A program made the translations under genes and the position numbers. Under the pieces are notes generated by a model. That model made no database searches. It worked only from the letters and a program-made list of their open reading frames with translations, and was not told where the DNA came from. This document shows, piece after piece, positions 17,846-27,186 of a stretch of 64,000 nt of DNA. The stretch's first letter is position 1, and each line of letters starts with the position of its first letter. The stretch comes from Myxococcaceae bacterium JPH2 (GTDB lineage: Bacteria; Myxococcota; Myxococcia; Myxococcales; Myxococcaceae), in NCBI GenBank assembly GCA_016458225.1, contig JAEMGR010000007.1, positions 1 through 64,000 on the forward strand, written 5' to 3'.

Positions 17846-19009
17846 TCAGTCCTGGAACGGCTGGACGCCCCGGCTTCGCTTCGCGAGTCCCGAGGAGAAG
17901 AATCCGCCGCATTCCGCTCGGCGGGTGCAGCGTCCGCAGTCCTCGGCGTAGAGGTTCTTCCAATCGGAGATGCTCTTGCGTGCGAATGGATGCAGCTCAG
18001 TGGGCAGGGTGCAAAGTTGATGGTTGTAGATGGAAGTGTCGAGCCCGGCCCGACTGAGCGTTCGGGCTGCCGCGATGAGCTGGGACTGATAATCGAGCGG
18101 GTCGATCCAGAGCAGGCCCAGATTCGCTCGGGCAAACCCCATCTGTTCCAGCCCCATCAGCGCCACATGGTCGACGAAGAGCAGGTTGCGCGCGATGAAG
18201 TCCGCGAGCTGAGGCAGTCGCGAATAGGTCTGTGCATGGATGACGCAGCGCAGCTCCACGCGGACGCGGGCGCGCTTGAGCTGGAGGATGCCCCGAACGG
18301 TTTCGTCGAAGGCTCCCAGGGCCTGCACGACGTAGTCATGCTCCTCGGGCAGGTCCGAGTAGAGCGGGACGCCCAGCATGAGGTCGGGGTGTTGGACCTT
18401 CGCCAATGCGCGCGCCAACTCGGGGTTTGCGAAGCCGCGCCCATTGGTCAGGAGATGGACCGAGGTCCGAGGCAGATGGCGCTTCATGTGCTCCAGCAGT
18501 TCGATGAGGCGGCCTTTGAGCAGGCTGGGCTCGCCTCCCGTGATTCCAAGCTCACGGGTCTCCGGGGAGATGAGCGGGAGTGTCTCCATCAACTCGTCCA
18601 CGAGCCAGGAGTCATCCTGCTTGCGGGGGGGCTGGGAGCACATCAAGCAGTTGTTGTCGCAGCGCTCCGTGACCAAGAACGTGTTTGACGGAGATGCGCG
18701 GCGATACAGCGTCGTCAGGGCTCGATGCCCGGGATGGATGCGCACCACGTCCCCATCGGCGAGGTAGCCCAGGCTGGGCGGGAGGACGTAGACGTCCTTC
18801 AGGCTTGGGTCCACGAGCCCCTCTTCCAACAGGAGGTATCCACGGAAGCCCGGAGGGAGGAACTCGATGGGGTGTCGGACAATAAGAATCTCTTTGTCGC
18901 GAGCGATTGCTGACTCCTCTGGCCGGTCGCGGAGGACTCCGATGAACGGCTCAGAAGAGCGCGCTGCCAGGGGCTTCAGACCGCCCGCAGTAAGGTCGAT
19001 GGCGGGCAT
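17846..19009 (-). CDS. hxsC: His-Xaa-Ser system radical SAM maturase HxsC
   Basis: 387 residues. The radical SAM cluster C-D-N-N-C-L-M-C sits at 117-124 (C-x3-C-x2-C); the G-G-E-P glycine motif follows in I-T-G-G-E-P-S-L-L. A C-terminal Cys group C-G-R-C-T-R-R-A-E-C-G-G is near 360 and probably binds an auxiliary cluster. The N-terminal ~100 residues lack Cys and likely form a substrate-recognition domain. In the Hxs system two radical SAM enzymes (HxsB and HxsC) are encoded with HxsD and the substrate-like HxsA that carries tandem His-Xaa-Ser repeats. The chemistry is not known to me. Starts 3 bp after the hxsB stop; last gene of the eight-gene unit. Confidence 0.88.
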   Translation of the reverse strand: MPAIDLTAGGLKPLAARSSEPFIGVLRDRPEESAIARDKEILIVRHPIEFLPPGFRGYLLLEEGLVDPSLKDVYVLPPSLGYLADGDVVRIHPGHRALTTLYRRASPSNTFLVTERCDNNCLMCSQPPRKQDDSWLVDELMETLPLISPETRELGITGGEPSLLKGRLIELLEHMKRHLPRTSVHLLTNGRGFANPELARALAKVQHPDLMLGVPLYSDLPEEHDYVVQALGAFDETVRGILQLKRARVRVELRCVIHAQTYSRLPQLADFIARNLLFVDHVALMGLEQMGFARANLGLLWIDPLDYQSQLIAAARTLSRAGLDTSIYNHQLCTLPTELHPFARKSISDWKNLYAEDCGRCTRRAECGGFFSSGLAKRSRGVQPFQD

Positions 19010-19012
19010 CGC

Positions 19013-20455
19013 TCAACGCCACCCCATGAGAATGTTTCGTGCGGGGGCGTCGTCCTCGAGCAGCCCGATGAGGTGTCGCAGCACGCCCATTTGCTTCTTG
19101 CAGAATGCGCTGAACGACTTGTGCCCGACGGTATCCTTCATCGTCGCCTGATGGAAGACCGGGTCCGCGCCACAGTAAGGGAGGAATGCGCAGTCGCCAC
19201 ACATGGGCGCGCCCTCCGGCATCGTGTCGCTCAGGTGGGCCAGCAGCGTCTCGGACGTCATGATGGACTCGTAGGAGTCGCGAGACAGATGCCCGAGTCG
19301 GAAGGAGAAATCGCCCATCTCCGCGAGCATCCGTCCCTCGTCAGAGGCGTACACCGCGCCGTCGTAGTTGTAGACAAGCGCGCCGATTCCAATGCCAGCG
19401 GGCGACTGGAGATCGACATATGTCGAACCCCTTGGGGAGAAGATTTTCTGCAGCAGGATGGTGGCGAACTCTTCCTGGAGCGGGTAGCCCTGCGCGTTGA
19501 TGCGCAGGATATGGGCGAGCCCTCGCTTGTAGAACTCCACCCAGGCCTCGACGCCGTACTGGCGTGAAGCGCGTTGGCGCACGGCGAACCCGTATGGGCT
19601 GAGGTTCCTCAGGAAGATGCTGTGGAATCCCAGTCGCACATACTCATCAATGATGTCCTCGACACGCTCCATGCTCGCGTGTGTTGTCGTCATCAGCGCG
19701 GAGATGGCGGTCGGCCCGAGTGCCTGCCTCGCGCGTTGAATCGCGTCGAGCGTGCGTCGATGGCTGTCCCCGCCACGAACAGGGCGCTGGGCGTTGTGGA
19801 GGTCCTCGGGCCCATCCAGCGAGGTAGAGAGCAGGACTCCATGTTCCCGACAGAAGTCCAGCACCTCATCCGTGAGTCGGGAGAGGTTGCTCGCGATGAC
19901 GAACTGGAGGTCTCGGCCGTGCACTGCGTTCATGGCCTTGGCCCGCTCGACGATGTACCGGATGCGTTCGAAGTGGAGCAGCGGCTCCCCGCCCTGGAAC
20001 TCGACCTTGAGGGCGGGAGAGGGGCTGCGGAACATGAAGTCGAGCGCCCGGTCGGCATGCTCTTGCGACATGTCGAACTCGAGGCGGCCCTCCGTCTGCC
20101 GCGACACCTGGCAGTACGCGCAAGAGTGGTCACAGCGCAGGGTGACCACGAAGATGTGCAGCCCGGTGAAGTTCGCGAGCTGCTCGGCGCGGGTCCTGTA
20201 CTTCAGGGCGAGCAATTCGAGCGCAACGCGGGAGCGCGCGTCGAACAGAAAGTGGCGCGATTTAAGTGCTTGATATGCTGGACGGTCCGGGGGCAGTGAA
20301 TGGCCGACGAAGTCGACCAGCTCCTGCCGGGAGAGCACGACGTATTCGCCGACGTCGTTCGTCACGACATACCGGGATGCATCCAGGCGGGTGAAGCGAA
20401 TGGGCGCGAGCTGGTAGCCCTGCGTGGATTGATACTGGGCGCGGTCATGGAACAT
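19013..20455 (-). CDS. hxsB: His-Xaa-Ser system radical SAM maturase HxsB
   Basis: 480 residues from ATG 20455 (M-F-H-D-R-A-Q-Y); the open frame extends further but enters hxsD. The SAM/4Fe-4S motif C-D-H-S-C-A-Y-C is at 108-115, and F-Q-G-G-E-P-L-L follows. The C-terminus carries a SPASM-like set, C-G-D-C-A-F-L-P-Y-C-G-A-D-P then a further C-K-K. The overall shape is that of peptide-modifying radical SAM enzymes. A ~90-residue N-terminal domain precedes the barrel. 14 bp downstream of hxsD and 3 bp upstream of hxsC. Expected to act in the cytoplasm on HxsA. Confidence 0.9.
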   Translation of the reverse strand: MFHDRAQYQSTQGYQLAPIRFTRLDASRYVVTNDVGEYVVLSRQELVDFVGHSLPPDRPAYQALKSRHFLFDARSRVALELLALKYRTRAEQLANFTGLHIFVVTLRCDHSCAYCQVSRQTEGRLEFDMSQEHADRALDFMFRSPSPALKVEFQGGEPLLHFERIRYIVERAKAMNAVHGRDLQFVIASNLSRLTDEVLDFCREHGVLLSTSLDGPEDLHNAQRPVRGGDSHRRTLDAIQRARQALGPTAISALMTTTHASMERVEDIIDEYVRLGFHSIFLRNLSPYGFAVRQRASRQYGVEAWVEFYKRGLAHILRINAQGYPLQEEFATILLQKIFSPRGSTYVDLQSPAGIGIGALVYNYDGAVYASDEGRMLAEMGDFSFRLGHLSRDSYESIMTSETLLAHLSDTMPEGAPMCGDCAFLPYCGADPVFHQATMKDTVGHKSFSAFCKKQMGVLRHLIGLLEDDAPARNILMGWR

Positions 20456-20469
20456 GGCGTGCGTCGACC

Positions 20470-20838
20470 TCAGTCCTGGCGAATCAGGTCTGTGCGCGAG
20501 AATGCCTGGGCGACAATCAGGGCACGCAGGGCTCGAGTCTCGTCGCCTACCTGCTCCCTCAGCTCCTGGTCCAGCAGCTCCTGGAAGAACAACCTCATGG
20601 TCTCCAGCGCGTCTTGCTCGGTGATGGTGGGGGCGAAGATGCAGCGAATGGGGAGTCGCTCCTCCACGGGGGAATCGAACACCGCAGTGAATCGTTCCGC
20701 GAAGCGGTAGGCGGACTTCTGTATCGCCGCGAGTCGATAGATGCGCAGATCCAGGATGGTTTGAACTCCCCCGTCCCGGAAGACGAGGGGGGATGGTGCC
20801 TCGGTGTCCTTCTTTGTCACGTGACCATTCCTCACCAT
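20470..20838 (-). CDS. hxsD: His-Xaa-Ser system protein HxsD
   Basis: 122 residues from ATG 20838, which overlaps the end of hxsA. A GTG at 20820 has GAGGA at good spacing and may be the real start (116 residues). Small alpha/beta protein with L-D-L-R-I-Y-R-L-x-A-I-Q-K-S-A-Y-R-F-A at its centre and a helical C-terminus; no Cys or metal site. HxsD is the small conserved partner of the Hxs set; a peptide-binding chaperone role analogous to RiPP recognition elements is my inference. Its position between the substrate gene and the two maturases fits that. Confidence 0.8.
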   Translation of the reverse strand: MVRNGHVTKKDTEAPSPLVFRDGGVQTILDLRIYRLAAIQKSAYRFAERFTAVFDSPVEERLPIRCIFAPTITEQDALETMRLFFQELLDQELREQVGDETRALRALIVAQAFSRTDLIRQD

Positions 20839-21359
20839 TCAATCGGGACCTGGCCCGTTTGCCCCGCGAGGAGATCCACCTCGACCGTTGTGGAGCCAAG
20901 GAATGGGTTCTCGACACGGACCCTGTGCTTGCCCGCAGACAGCCGCATGACCCCCGTCACATCCAGGCCCGCAAGCTTTTCATCGACGAAGATGCGTCCG
21001 CCAGGGTACGCGATGAAGGACACCGACGCGGCTCTGGGCGGAGGGGCGGGAGGTGCCTCCGGTTCAGACGGGGCAACGTTGTAGCCACCGCCGTAGCTCC
21101 GACTCCTGCTGCCGCTTCCTGAGTAGTGGCTGCGATGAGAGGAGTGGGAGCGGTGTCCCGCGAGCAAAATCTGGCCCTGCGTGGGAGGCACGACGAGGAG
21201 CAAATCATCTCGTGAGTCCTCTTCGTCGCGCCGCCTCCAGGTGGGCTGGGCGACCTGGAGCGCGATGCCGGGCACGAGCAGTCCCGAGGGCTCCGCGCCC
21301 CCGAGCAGTCCCATGATCGCCGCGCTGACGGAGAGCAGCCGGGGAGGTTTCGAGTTCAT
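20832..21359 (-). CDS. hxsA: HxsA-like His-Xaa-Ser repeat protein with PEGA domain
   Basis: 175 residues; the ATG at 21359 overlaps the upstream stop (ATGA). A weakly hydrophobic N-terminus (8-35) may be a signal or anchor. The defining feature is four tandem His-Xaa-Ser units at 69-80 (HRS HSS HRS HYS), followed by a Ser/Gly/Arg-rich stretch and a Pro linker. Residues 110-175 are a PEGA-type beta domain (A-Y-P-G-G-R-I-F-V-D-E-K, then G-K-H-R-V-R-V). PEGA domains occur in surface proteins of bacteria. The His-Xaa-Ser block is the likely site of radical SAM modification by HxsB and HxsC. Product location is probably envelope, but the signal is weak. Confidence 0.85.
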   Translation of the reverse strand: MNSKPPRLLSVSAAIMGLLGGAEPSGLLVPGIALQVAQPTWRRRDEEDSRDDLLLVVPPTQGQILLAGHRSHSSHRSHYSGSGSRSRSYGGGYNVAPSEPEAPPAPPPRAASVSFIAYPGGRIFVDEKLAGLDVTGVMRLSAGKHRVRVENPFLGSTTVEVDLLAGQTGQVPIEW

Positions 21360-23590
21360 GGCGTCATGTCTCCGATCCGCAGCTCCATCAGGGATGTTCC
21401 GCTCCACCTCGCGACGAGAGGCACCGCGCCATCCCGCCAGGAGGACTGTGTGAGGGTTTTGCCGTTAAGGGCCTTCGGTGGGGTGGGCAGTTCGACCGAG
21501 TGCCCCAGGACACGCGAGAGGAGCGCCTTCGTGGTCTCGGAACCATTGCCATTGAGGGTTCGCGAACCCTTGTTCGCGCCCACCAGATATGCACCCAAGC
21601 AGCGCCCATTCTTGAGTGCGCAGTAGAGGGCAACACCTTGGGTGGTCTTCGTCAGGATGTTGGGCGTGCTCCCAGCCGTCAGGTCCAGCAGCGCGATGGC
21701 CATGGCTCCGTCGGCACCGATGAGCGCAATCCGCGCTCGTTCCTCTTGAGCCCACACCGTGGCTTGGTGCGCAAGCTCGCCCAGCTTCGCCTCGGAAGGG
21801 GTATCCCCCAGCTCGGTGGCGAGCGCGCTCGTCTTGTCGAGGCGCACGACCCACTCCAGCGTGGCGACCTTGGGGCGTGGCACAGGGGTCAACTGTTCCA
21901 CGAGCGTCGCGCGTACCTGTCCGAGTTGCTGCTCGCGGGTCGGAGTGGGCTCGGCACGAAGCGCGGCAGACAGCGCCTTCCAGCGACAAGGTTCCGTTCC
22001 ACAGCCCGCGAACTCCATGTCGTGGAGACGTGCCGTCAGCTCGCCCAGGTCCTTCGCGAATCTCTGCTCAAGCACGGGGCGGGCCGAGGCGAGCACTGTC
22101 GATGCGACGTTCACGTCCTTGCGCTCAAGGGCCGCGAGGACCTGCTTCCGGGTGAGTGTCTGGAGATGCTGCTCGACCTTCGACCGCTCAGACGAGCCGG
22201 GCTTCAGCAGGAGGGCATCCTTGGCGACCTCGTCTACATGATGCTCTTGGAGTGCATGGGCGAGATGGAGCGCTGTCCAGGCCGGCTGGAGGTCAGGATT
22301 CTCGGGGCCGCCCAGTGCGAGCAGCTCGAGGTTGGCGTCGTCGAGGCGCCCCGCGGAGATGTGTCGTTGGGCCTCGTCGAGCCTCGGCTCCGAGGCCACC
22401 GCCAGGACGCCGACAAGGATCGCGGAGACCGCCGCGCCGATGCCCCATCTTCGCGCCCTTTCCTTCCGTCCCAGGGTCCAGTGTTGGACGAAGCGCTCGG
22501 CCAGCATCGCGGACGCGCCGAGGAGGGTACTGAGCGCCAACAACAGGCCGTTCCAGAAGTAGACACCACGAAAGGTGTAGAGCAGCGGCACCCCTACGGC
22601 CACTGTGAGGAGGGCGGCTCGTGCCGCGAAGACCTTCCGGGCTCGGGCGGCGAACGGTCGGTCCGCGGCGACAGAGGGCGGGAGCATCCGCTGGCCCTCG
22701 AACCCAATCGTTGTCGGGGGAGCGTCCGTGATGGCATAGGAGACGCGCGCGGTGGGAACTTCGAAGACCTGGAAGCTCTGGCGGGTGATGCGCTCCCGAG
22801 ACTTGAGGCTGACCTGAGTTTTCCCCCAATGCGCCTGGAGCCACTCGGCGGAGAAGTGTGGCGTGACCTTCTCCCGGGTGAGCACGCCGTTCGCGGTGAT
22901 TTGGCCCACGAGCTTCGCGTCCTTCTCCATATCCCCGGTCGTCCACTCCAGTCGACGCAGCTCCTCGTCCTCCATCAGCACCAGGAAGTCGAAGCGGACC
23001 GACTCGACGAACTCGAGCCAGCGCTGTTCCCGGCCAGACCCTTGGCACGTCGAGCAAGACACCTGCCCCCCAAAACAGCGGGGGCAAGGCACCATGCCTT
23101 TCGCGCCGCACGGCTTGCAGTTCATCAGCCGGCGCGAGCCGTTCGAGGCATAGCCATAGGCCTTCCGAGAACCTCCGCAGTGGGAGCAGTGGATCTGCTC
23201 CCTGCCTCCACAGTTCGCGCACGCGACCGAGCCTCGTCCATCGCACGGGTTGCACGCGAGGATGGAGAGGCTGCTTTCGCGGAGGCTCGCGTGCGTCTCC
23301 TCCCACGGGTCGACGCTGTCCGCGCTTCGCTTCACTCCCGTGACACATGGTGAGCCTGGAGCCGTGCTTTCCTTCCACACCAATTGTCGCTCGGTGATGA
23401 TGGAATAGAGACGGCAGGCCTTGCGCACCTGCGGCTCCACGGAGCGGATGAAGTCCGTCGGATTCGCAGGGGGGACAGGCAAGCGACGCGTCCATTCAGA
23501 GAAGGCCTGCACGGCAGCGTGCTTGATGGACTCCTCGCCTTCGAGCGGCATCGATTCGACTGCCTGGGATTCGTGAGATGGACGGCTCAT
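21356..23590 (-). CDS. DnaJ-type zinc-finger membrane protein
   Basis: 744 residues from ATG 23590 (M-S-R-P-S-H-E-S). Residues ~130-210 hold five C-x2-C pairs in the Cys-rich pattern of the DnaJ central domain (C-x2-C-x-G-x-G variants, for example C-S-T-C-Q-G-S-G). There is no J domain with H-P-D. Two or three hydrophobic segments lie around 355-455, then a long helical region and a C-terminal alpha/beta domain (residues ~640-744). It is 28 bp after the helicase stop and overlaps hxsA by ATGA, so it physically joins the helicase/ATPase half of the operon to the Hxs half. The zinc fingers suggest protein binding, perhaps presenting HxsA. Function not established. Confidence 0.75.
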   Translation of the reverse strand: MSRPSHESQAVESMPLEGEESIKHAAVQAFSEWTRRLPVPPANPTDFIRSVEPQVRKACRLYSIITERQLVWKESTAPGSPCVTGVKRSADSVDPWEETHASLRESSLSILACNPCDGRGSVACANCGGREQIHCSHCGGSRKAYGYASNGSRRLMNCKPCGAKGMVPCPRCFGGQVSCSTCQGSGREQRWLEFVESVRFDFLVLMEDEELRRLEWTTGDMEKDAKLVGQITANGVLTREKVTPHFSAEWLQAHWGKTQVSLKSRERITRQSFQVFEVPTARVSYAITDAPPTTIGFEGQRMLPPSVAADRPFAARARKVFAARAALLTVAVGVPLLYTFRGVYFWNGLLLALSTLLGASAMLAERFVQHWTLGRKERARRWGIGAAVSAILVGVLAVASEPRLDEAQRHISAGRLDDANLELLALGGPENPDLQPAWTALHLAHALQEHHVDEVAKDALLLKPGSSERSKVEQHLQTLTRKQVLAALERKDVNVASTVLASARPVLEQRFAKDLGELTARLHDMEFAGCGTEPCRWKALSAALRAEPTPTREQQLGQVRATLVEQLTPVPRPKVATLEWVVRLDKTSALATELGDTPSEAKLGELAHQATVWAQEERARIALIGADGAMAIALLDLTAGSTPNILTKTTQGVALYCALKNGRCLGAYLVGANKGSRTLNGNGSETTKALLSRVLGHSVELPTPPKALNGKTLTQSSWRDGAVPLVARWSGTSLMELRIGDMTP

Positions 23591-23618
23591 GGGAGACAAG
23601 GCCTCATCAAGGGAATCG

Positions 23619-25874
23619 TCACTGCAACACCTGCTGGGCGGCCCGCAACGCTCCCTGGACATCCAGGTATCGCGCGGCGTAGTCGCGAGCGAGCAGGTCC
23701 TCCGGCACGAAGCCGTCATGCTTCTCGAGAGCCATGTTGGCCACGTGGCGCGTGAGGGACTCCGCTCGGGGTGCTCCCTCCGCTACGAGCGCGCGCAGGG
23801 CACTTTCCACGTCGGACTGTTGTCCTTGCACGCTGAGAACAGGCCCCAAAGTCTCCACCGCCAACCCACGGGTCTGGAGCGCGAGCGCCAGCGTGTGCAC
23901 GACCGCGTCACCGGCCCACGGGAAGACATGGACCTCCCGACCGGAGGCCACGATGGAGCGCTCGCTGAGCCTCAAGCGCTGGAAGGTTGCGCGAGCTTCC
24001 GCTAGCAGTTCCTGGGCTCGCGCATCCAGATATCGGGGCAGGGTGTCGCCGGCGTAGACCGAGCGCATTTGTTCCCGGACACGGTCGTGCACACCCCCTA
24101 CGCCGGTGGACTCGAACATGGGGACTCGCCCCGCGGGCGCGGGCTCCAACTCCACGATCTTTTCGTCTCCCTGCACGGCGAGCACCCGCCATCGCCGTCC
24201 ACCGAAGATGAGGTACGTGCCAACGAAGAGTGGCTGGTCGATGGGCATCGTGCCCAGCGTGCGCCCCCCGCTCACCAGTCGGAACTCCTCCACCGAGGCG
24301 AAGGCCGCATAGAAGCTGTAGTGGTTGACGAGCCGCTCTCCTACCCGGCCCAACAGCAATGTCCCATCCGAGGACTGCGAGAGCAGTTCCCGCTGTCCCA
24401 GGCCCCGCAGGAAGTGTGCGAAGTCCTTGTGTGACACCCTTGCGAAGGGGCCCTGGTGGCACAGGGCCAAGAAGGCCTCGCCGGCCTTGACGCCGCCATG
24501 CTGGGCGATGAGCGAAAGCAACTGCTGCACCAGCGTTGAGAAGTGGAAGGCTCCCGACGCAGGAGGCTCGAACCAATTCGTCAAGAGCAGGTCGAGCATG
24601 GCTACGGATTGGACCAGTCGAACGCGAAGCTGATCCGGCAGCGGGCTGGTGCTTGTCAGCGCTGCTTCCTGCAAATACATCCGGAGCACGGCGGGCCCGC
24701 CCTTCCGGCCACTGCGACCCAGGCGCTGGCGGAGGCTGGCCACCGAAGGAGGAACTCCCACCTGCGCGATGCTCTGTACAGCGCCCACGTCGATTCCCAT
24801 CTCCAGCGTGGTGGTGCACACGAGGCTGATGGGGCGCTGCTTTGCCTTGAGCGCGATCTCCGCTTCTTCGCGCAGCTCTTTGGAGAGGTTGCCGTGGTGC
24901 GGGAAGAACTCGTTGGGCAGCCGCGCCTCTTCACACATGCGGCGCAACAAGTCCGCGTAGAGCTCGACGTTGGCCCGGCTGTTGGCGAACACGAGGTTGT
25001 GCGTCCCTCTCAGCGTCTTGAAGAGGTGGGCACCCACGTCGTGTTCATCCTCGGGTATGCCGTTGGCGGATTCCGGGGCCTCGGTTTCTCGCTCGCCTTC
25101 CCCGGAGGCGAGCCGCCGCGCATCGGGCGTGCTCCTGCGATAGCCCCTGAGTTGAAGGAGCAGCTCTCCACCACCGGCGGCGGAGTTGCACAACTGGACC
25201 TTCGGGCCTGCGCCGGGCCGCAGGAACTCTGCGGCCAGCGACATGTCGCCCAGCGTGGCGCTCAGTCCCACTCGTGGCACGGTGCGCCGCAGCGTCAGCT
25301 CGAGGCGATGCAGGAGCGATTGGAGCTGGCAGCCTCGCTCGGTGCCAAGGAAGGCATGCAGCTCATCGATGACAATGAACTCCAGTCCCGAGAACAGTCC
25401 CACGAGCGCGGAGCCCTGTCGGATAAAGAGTGCCTCGAGCGACTCCGGCGTGATGAGGAGGATTCCCGCGGGCGACTTGAGCAACTGCGCCTTGTGTCCC
25501 TGGGAGACATCGCCGTGCCAGCGATGCACGGGGATGCCAAGCCCCGTGCAGAGCCCATCCAATCGTTCGAACTGGTCATTGATGAGCGCCTTGAGTGGGC
25601 CGATGTAGATGGCGCGCACGCTCCCTCCGGCCCCATCGGCCAGCCGGCTGCAGATGGGCAGGAACGCGGCCTCCGTCTTCCCGCTTGCCGTCGAGGCCGC
25701 GAGGATGACGTCATTCGTCCTCTCGAGGATGGGGACGATGGCCGCCTCCTGGATGCCGCGCAGCTCCTTCCAGCCCTGGGTCCATACCCAGCGCTGCACC
25801 TGGGGGTGCAATCGGTGGAAGGTGCGCGATGCGGCGCTGCTTGGGTCAGAGCTTGAAGGATGCGAGTTCATCAT
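23619..25874 (-). CDS. Lhr-like superfamily II DEAD/DEAH helicase
   Basis: 751 residues from the ATGATG at 25874, behind GGAG. Motif I A-S-T-A-S-G-K-T is at 60-67, motif II D-E-L-H at 170-173, motif III S-A-T at 205-207, motif V T-T-L-E-M-G-I-D near 355, and motif VI Q-R-L-G-R-S-G-R at 383-390. The C-terminal ~350 residues form a large accessory region as in Lhr-type and BREX type 2 (BrxHI) helicases. ATP-driven strand separation or translocation on DNA or RNA is expected. Overlaps the ATPase gene by ~29 bp, so the two are tightly coupled. Confidence 0.9.
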   Translation of the reverse strand: MMNSHPSSSDPSSAASRTFHRLHPQVQRWVWTQGWKELRGIQEAAIVPILERTNDVILAASTASGKTEAAFLPICSRLADGAGGSVRAIYIGPLKALINDQFERLDGLCTGLGIPVHRWHGDVSQGHKAQLLKSPAGILLITPESLEALFIRQGSALVGLFSGLEFIVIDELHAFLGTERGCQLQSLLHRLELTLRRTVPRVGLSATLGDMSLAAEFLRPGAGPKVQLCNSAAGGGELLLQLRGYRRSTPDARRLASGEGERETEAPESANGIPEDEHDVGAHLFKTLRGTHNLVFANSRANVELYADLLRRMCEEARLPNEFFPHHGNLSKELREEAEIALKAKQRPISLVCTTTLEMGIDVGAVQSIAQVGVPPSVASLRQRLGRSGRKGGPAVLRMYLQEAALTSTSPLPDQLRVRLVQSVAMLDLLLTNWFEPPASGAFHFSTLVQQLLSLIAQHGGVKAGEAFLALCHQGPFARVSHKDFAHFLRGLGQRELLSQSSDGTLLLGRVGERLVNHYSFYAAFASVEEFRLVSGGRTLGTMPIDQPLFVGTYLIFGGRRWRVLAVQGDEKIVELEPAPAGRVPMFESTGVGGVHDRVREQMRSVYAGDTLPRYLDARAQELLAEARATFQRLRLSERSIVASGREVHVFPWAGDAVVHTLALALQTRGLAVETLGPVLSVQGQQSDVESALRALVAEGAPRAESLTRHVANMALEKHDGFVPEDLLARDYAARYLDVQGALRAAQQVLQ

Positions 25875-27186
25875 CTGCTCCGGCCGAAGGGCTCCCTGCC
25901 TCGGTCTCGGACAGGGGCGCCAGGTCGGGATTGACGTCTGCGGCGAGTTCCACGCCGCCGAGGAGCTCCTTCCAGTCCGCGCTTGGGTTCTGTTCAAGCA
26001 CTGCCAGCAGGTTGATGAAGGCGGTGACGGTGCTCCGGGGCGTGCGGAAGTAAGCCTCACCGATCCGTTCGGAGCAGTGGGTCATGAAACCCCGGAGTCC
26101 CTCGTCGGGCAGGCGCTGCGCGGACGGGTCCCCGGCGGAGTAGACGTGCCGCAGCTTGGTCAGCAGGACGTATAGGTCCTCGGGAGTGAGGTTGGCCAGC
26201 CGGAGGACCGGAGAGCTGAAGTCCACCAAGTTGCCCACCGCGAATGTGTTCTGGGCCAGTCGAGACTGGAGCGCCTCGTAGCTGTAGAGGCCGCGGCGTG
26301 TATCCATGAGGAACTCCGGTGTTCCTCCCAGGATGAAGCCCAGACCTTCGGCGCTGCCCTGGAGACAGTCATTGAGGATTCGGAGGATCTGCTCGTAGTT
26401 GGACGCACGCGCCTTGGTATTGGCCAGCTTGTAGAGGTTGACCAGCTCATCCAGGCACACCAAGAGCCCGTCGTAGCCGGACAGGCGGACGAAGCGCGCC
26501 AGGAGCTTCAGCTGATCGTAGACATCCGCGTCGTCGATGATGGTACGGACCCCGAGCGCCTTGCGAGCATCGGTGCGCGTCGAGAACTCGCCGCGCAGCC
26601 ACTTCACGGCGTCAGCCTTGAGCACCTCGTTGCCGCTGTCATGGCCGCGCCAGTAGGCGGCGATAACCTCTGCGAAGTCGTACCCGCCCACCAGCTCTGA
26701 CAGTGCGGCGAGCTTCTCTCGGATGACGACCTCGGCATTCTCGTTGCGGCTCTTCGCGTCCGTGAGCGCGCTGGAGACGAAGCGTTCCACGACGCTGGCG
26801 ATCGCGCCGCCCTCGGGGCGGGCTCGGGTGGCCAGATTGCGCATCAGCTCTGCGTAGAGGCCGCGGGCCTTGCCGTCCGTTGCGTGGATGCGCCGGTCGG
26901 GATTGAGGTCCGCGTGCAGGGTGACCAGCCGCTTCTCTAAGGCGATGGAGCGGATGAGATTGAGGAAGAACGTCTTGCCGGAGCCATACTCGCCGATGAC
27001 GAAGCGGATGGCGCTTCCGCCCTCGGCGACTCGCTCGACGTCGCGGACCAAGGCTCGGACCTCCTCCATGCGACCGACCTGGATGTGCTGTTGACCCACG
27101 CGAGGCACCACTCCTGCGCGCAGCGACTGGACGATGGCGTCTCGGTCCCTGGGCCTGATGCGTCCCTGCGGTGTCGCGTCTGTCAT
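25846..27186 (-). CDS. BrxD-like (DUF2791) P-loop ATPase
   Basis: 446 residues. ATG 27186 overlaps the upstream stop (ATGA). Walker A G-E-Y-G-S-G-K-T is at 65-72; Walker B L-L-V-C-L-D-E-L is at 241-248. Arg-rich sensor-type segments follow (G-G-T-P-E-F-L-M-D-T-R-R-G). The family (DUF2791, BREX system ATP-binding protein BrxD) is found in BREX type 2 and in Ter-linked neighbourhoods, usually beside an Lhr-like helicase as here. PglX, PglZ and a large BrxC/PglY gene are absent, so this is not a complete BREX. Cytoplasmic AAA-type motor or switch acting with the helicase is the inferred role. Confidence 0.88.
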   Translation of the reverse strand: MTDATPQGRIRPRDRDAIVQSLRAGVVPRVGQQHIQVGRMEEVRALVRDVERVAEGGSAIRFVIGEYGSGKTFFLNLIRSIALEKRLVTLHADLNPDRRIHATDGKARGLYAELMRNLATRARPEGGAIASVVERFVSSALTDAKSRNENAEVVIREKLAALSELVGGYDFAEVIAAYWRGHDSGNEVLKADAVKWLRGEFSTRTDARKALGVRTIIDDADVYDQLKLLARFVRLSGYDGLLVCLDELVNLYKLANTKARASNYEQILRILNDCLQGSAEGLGFILGGTPEFLMDTRRGLYSYEALQSRLAQNTFAVGNLVDFSSPVLRLANLTPEDLYVLLTKLRHVYSAGDPSAQRLPDEGLRGFMTHCSERIGEAYFRTPRSTVTAFINLLAVLEQNPSADWKELLGGVELAADVNPDLAPLSETEAGSPSAGADDELASFKL

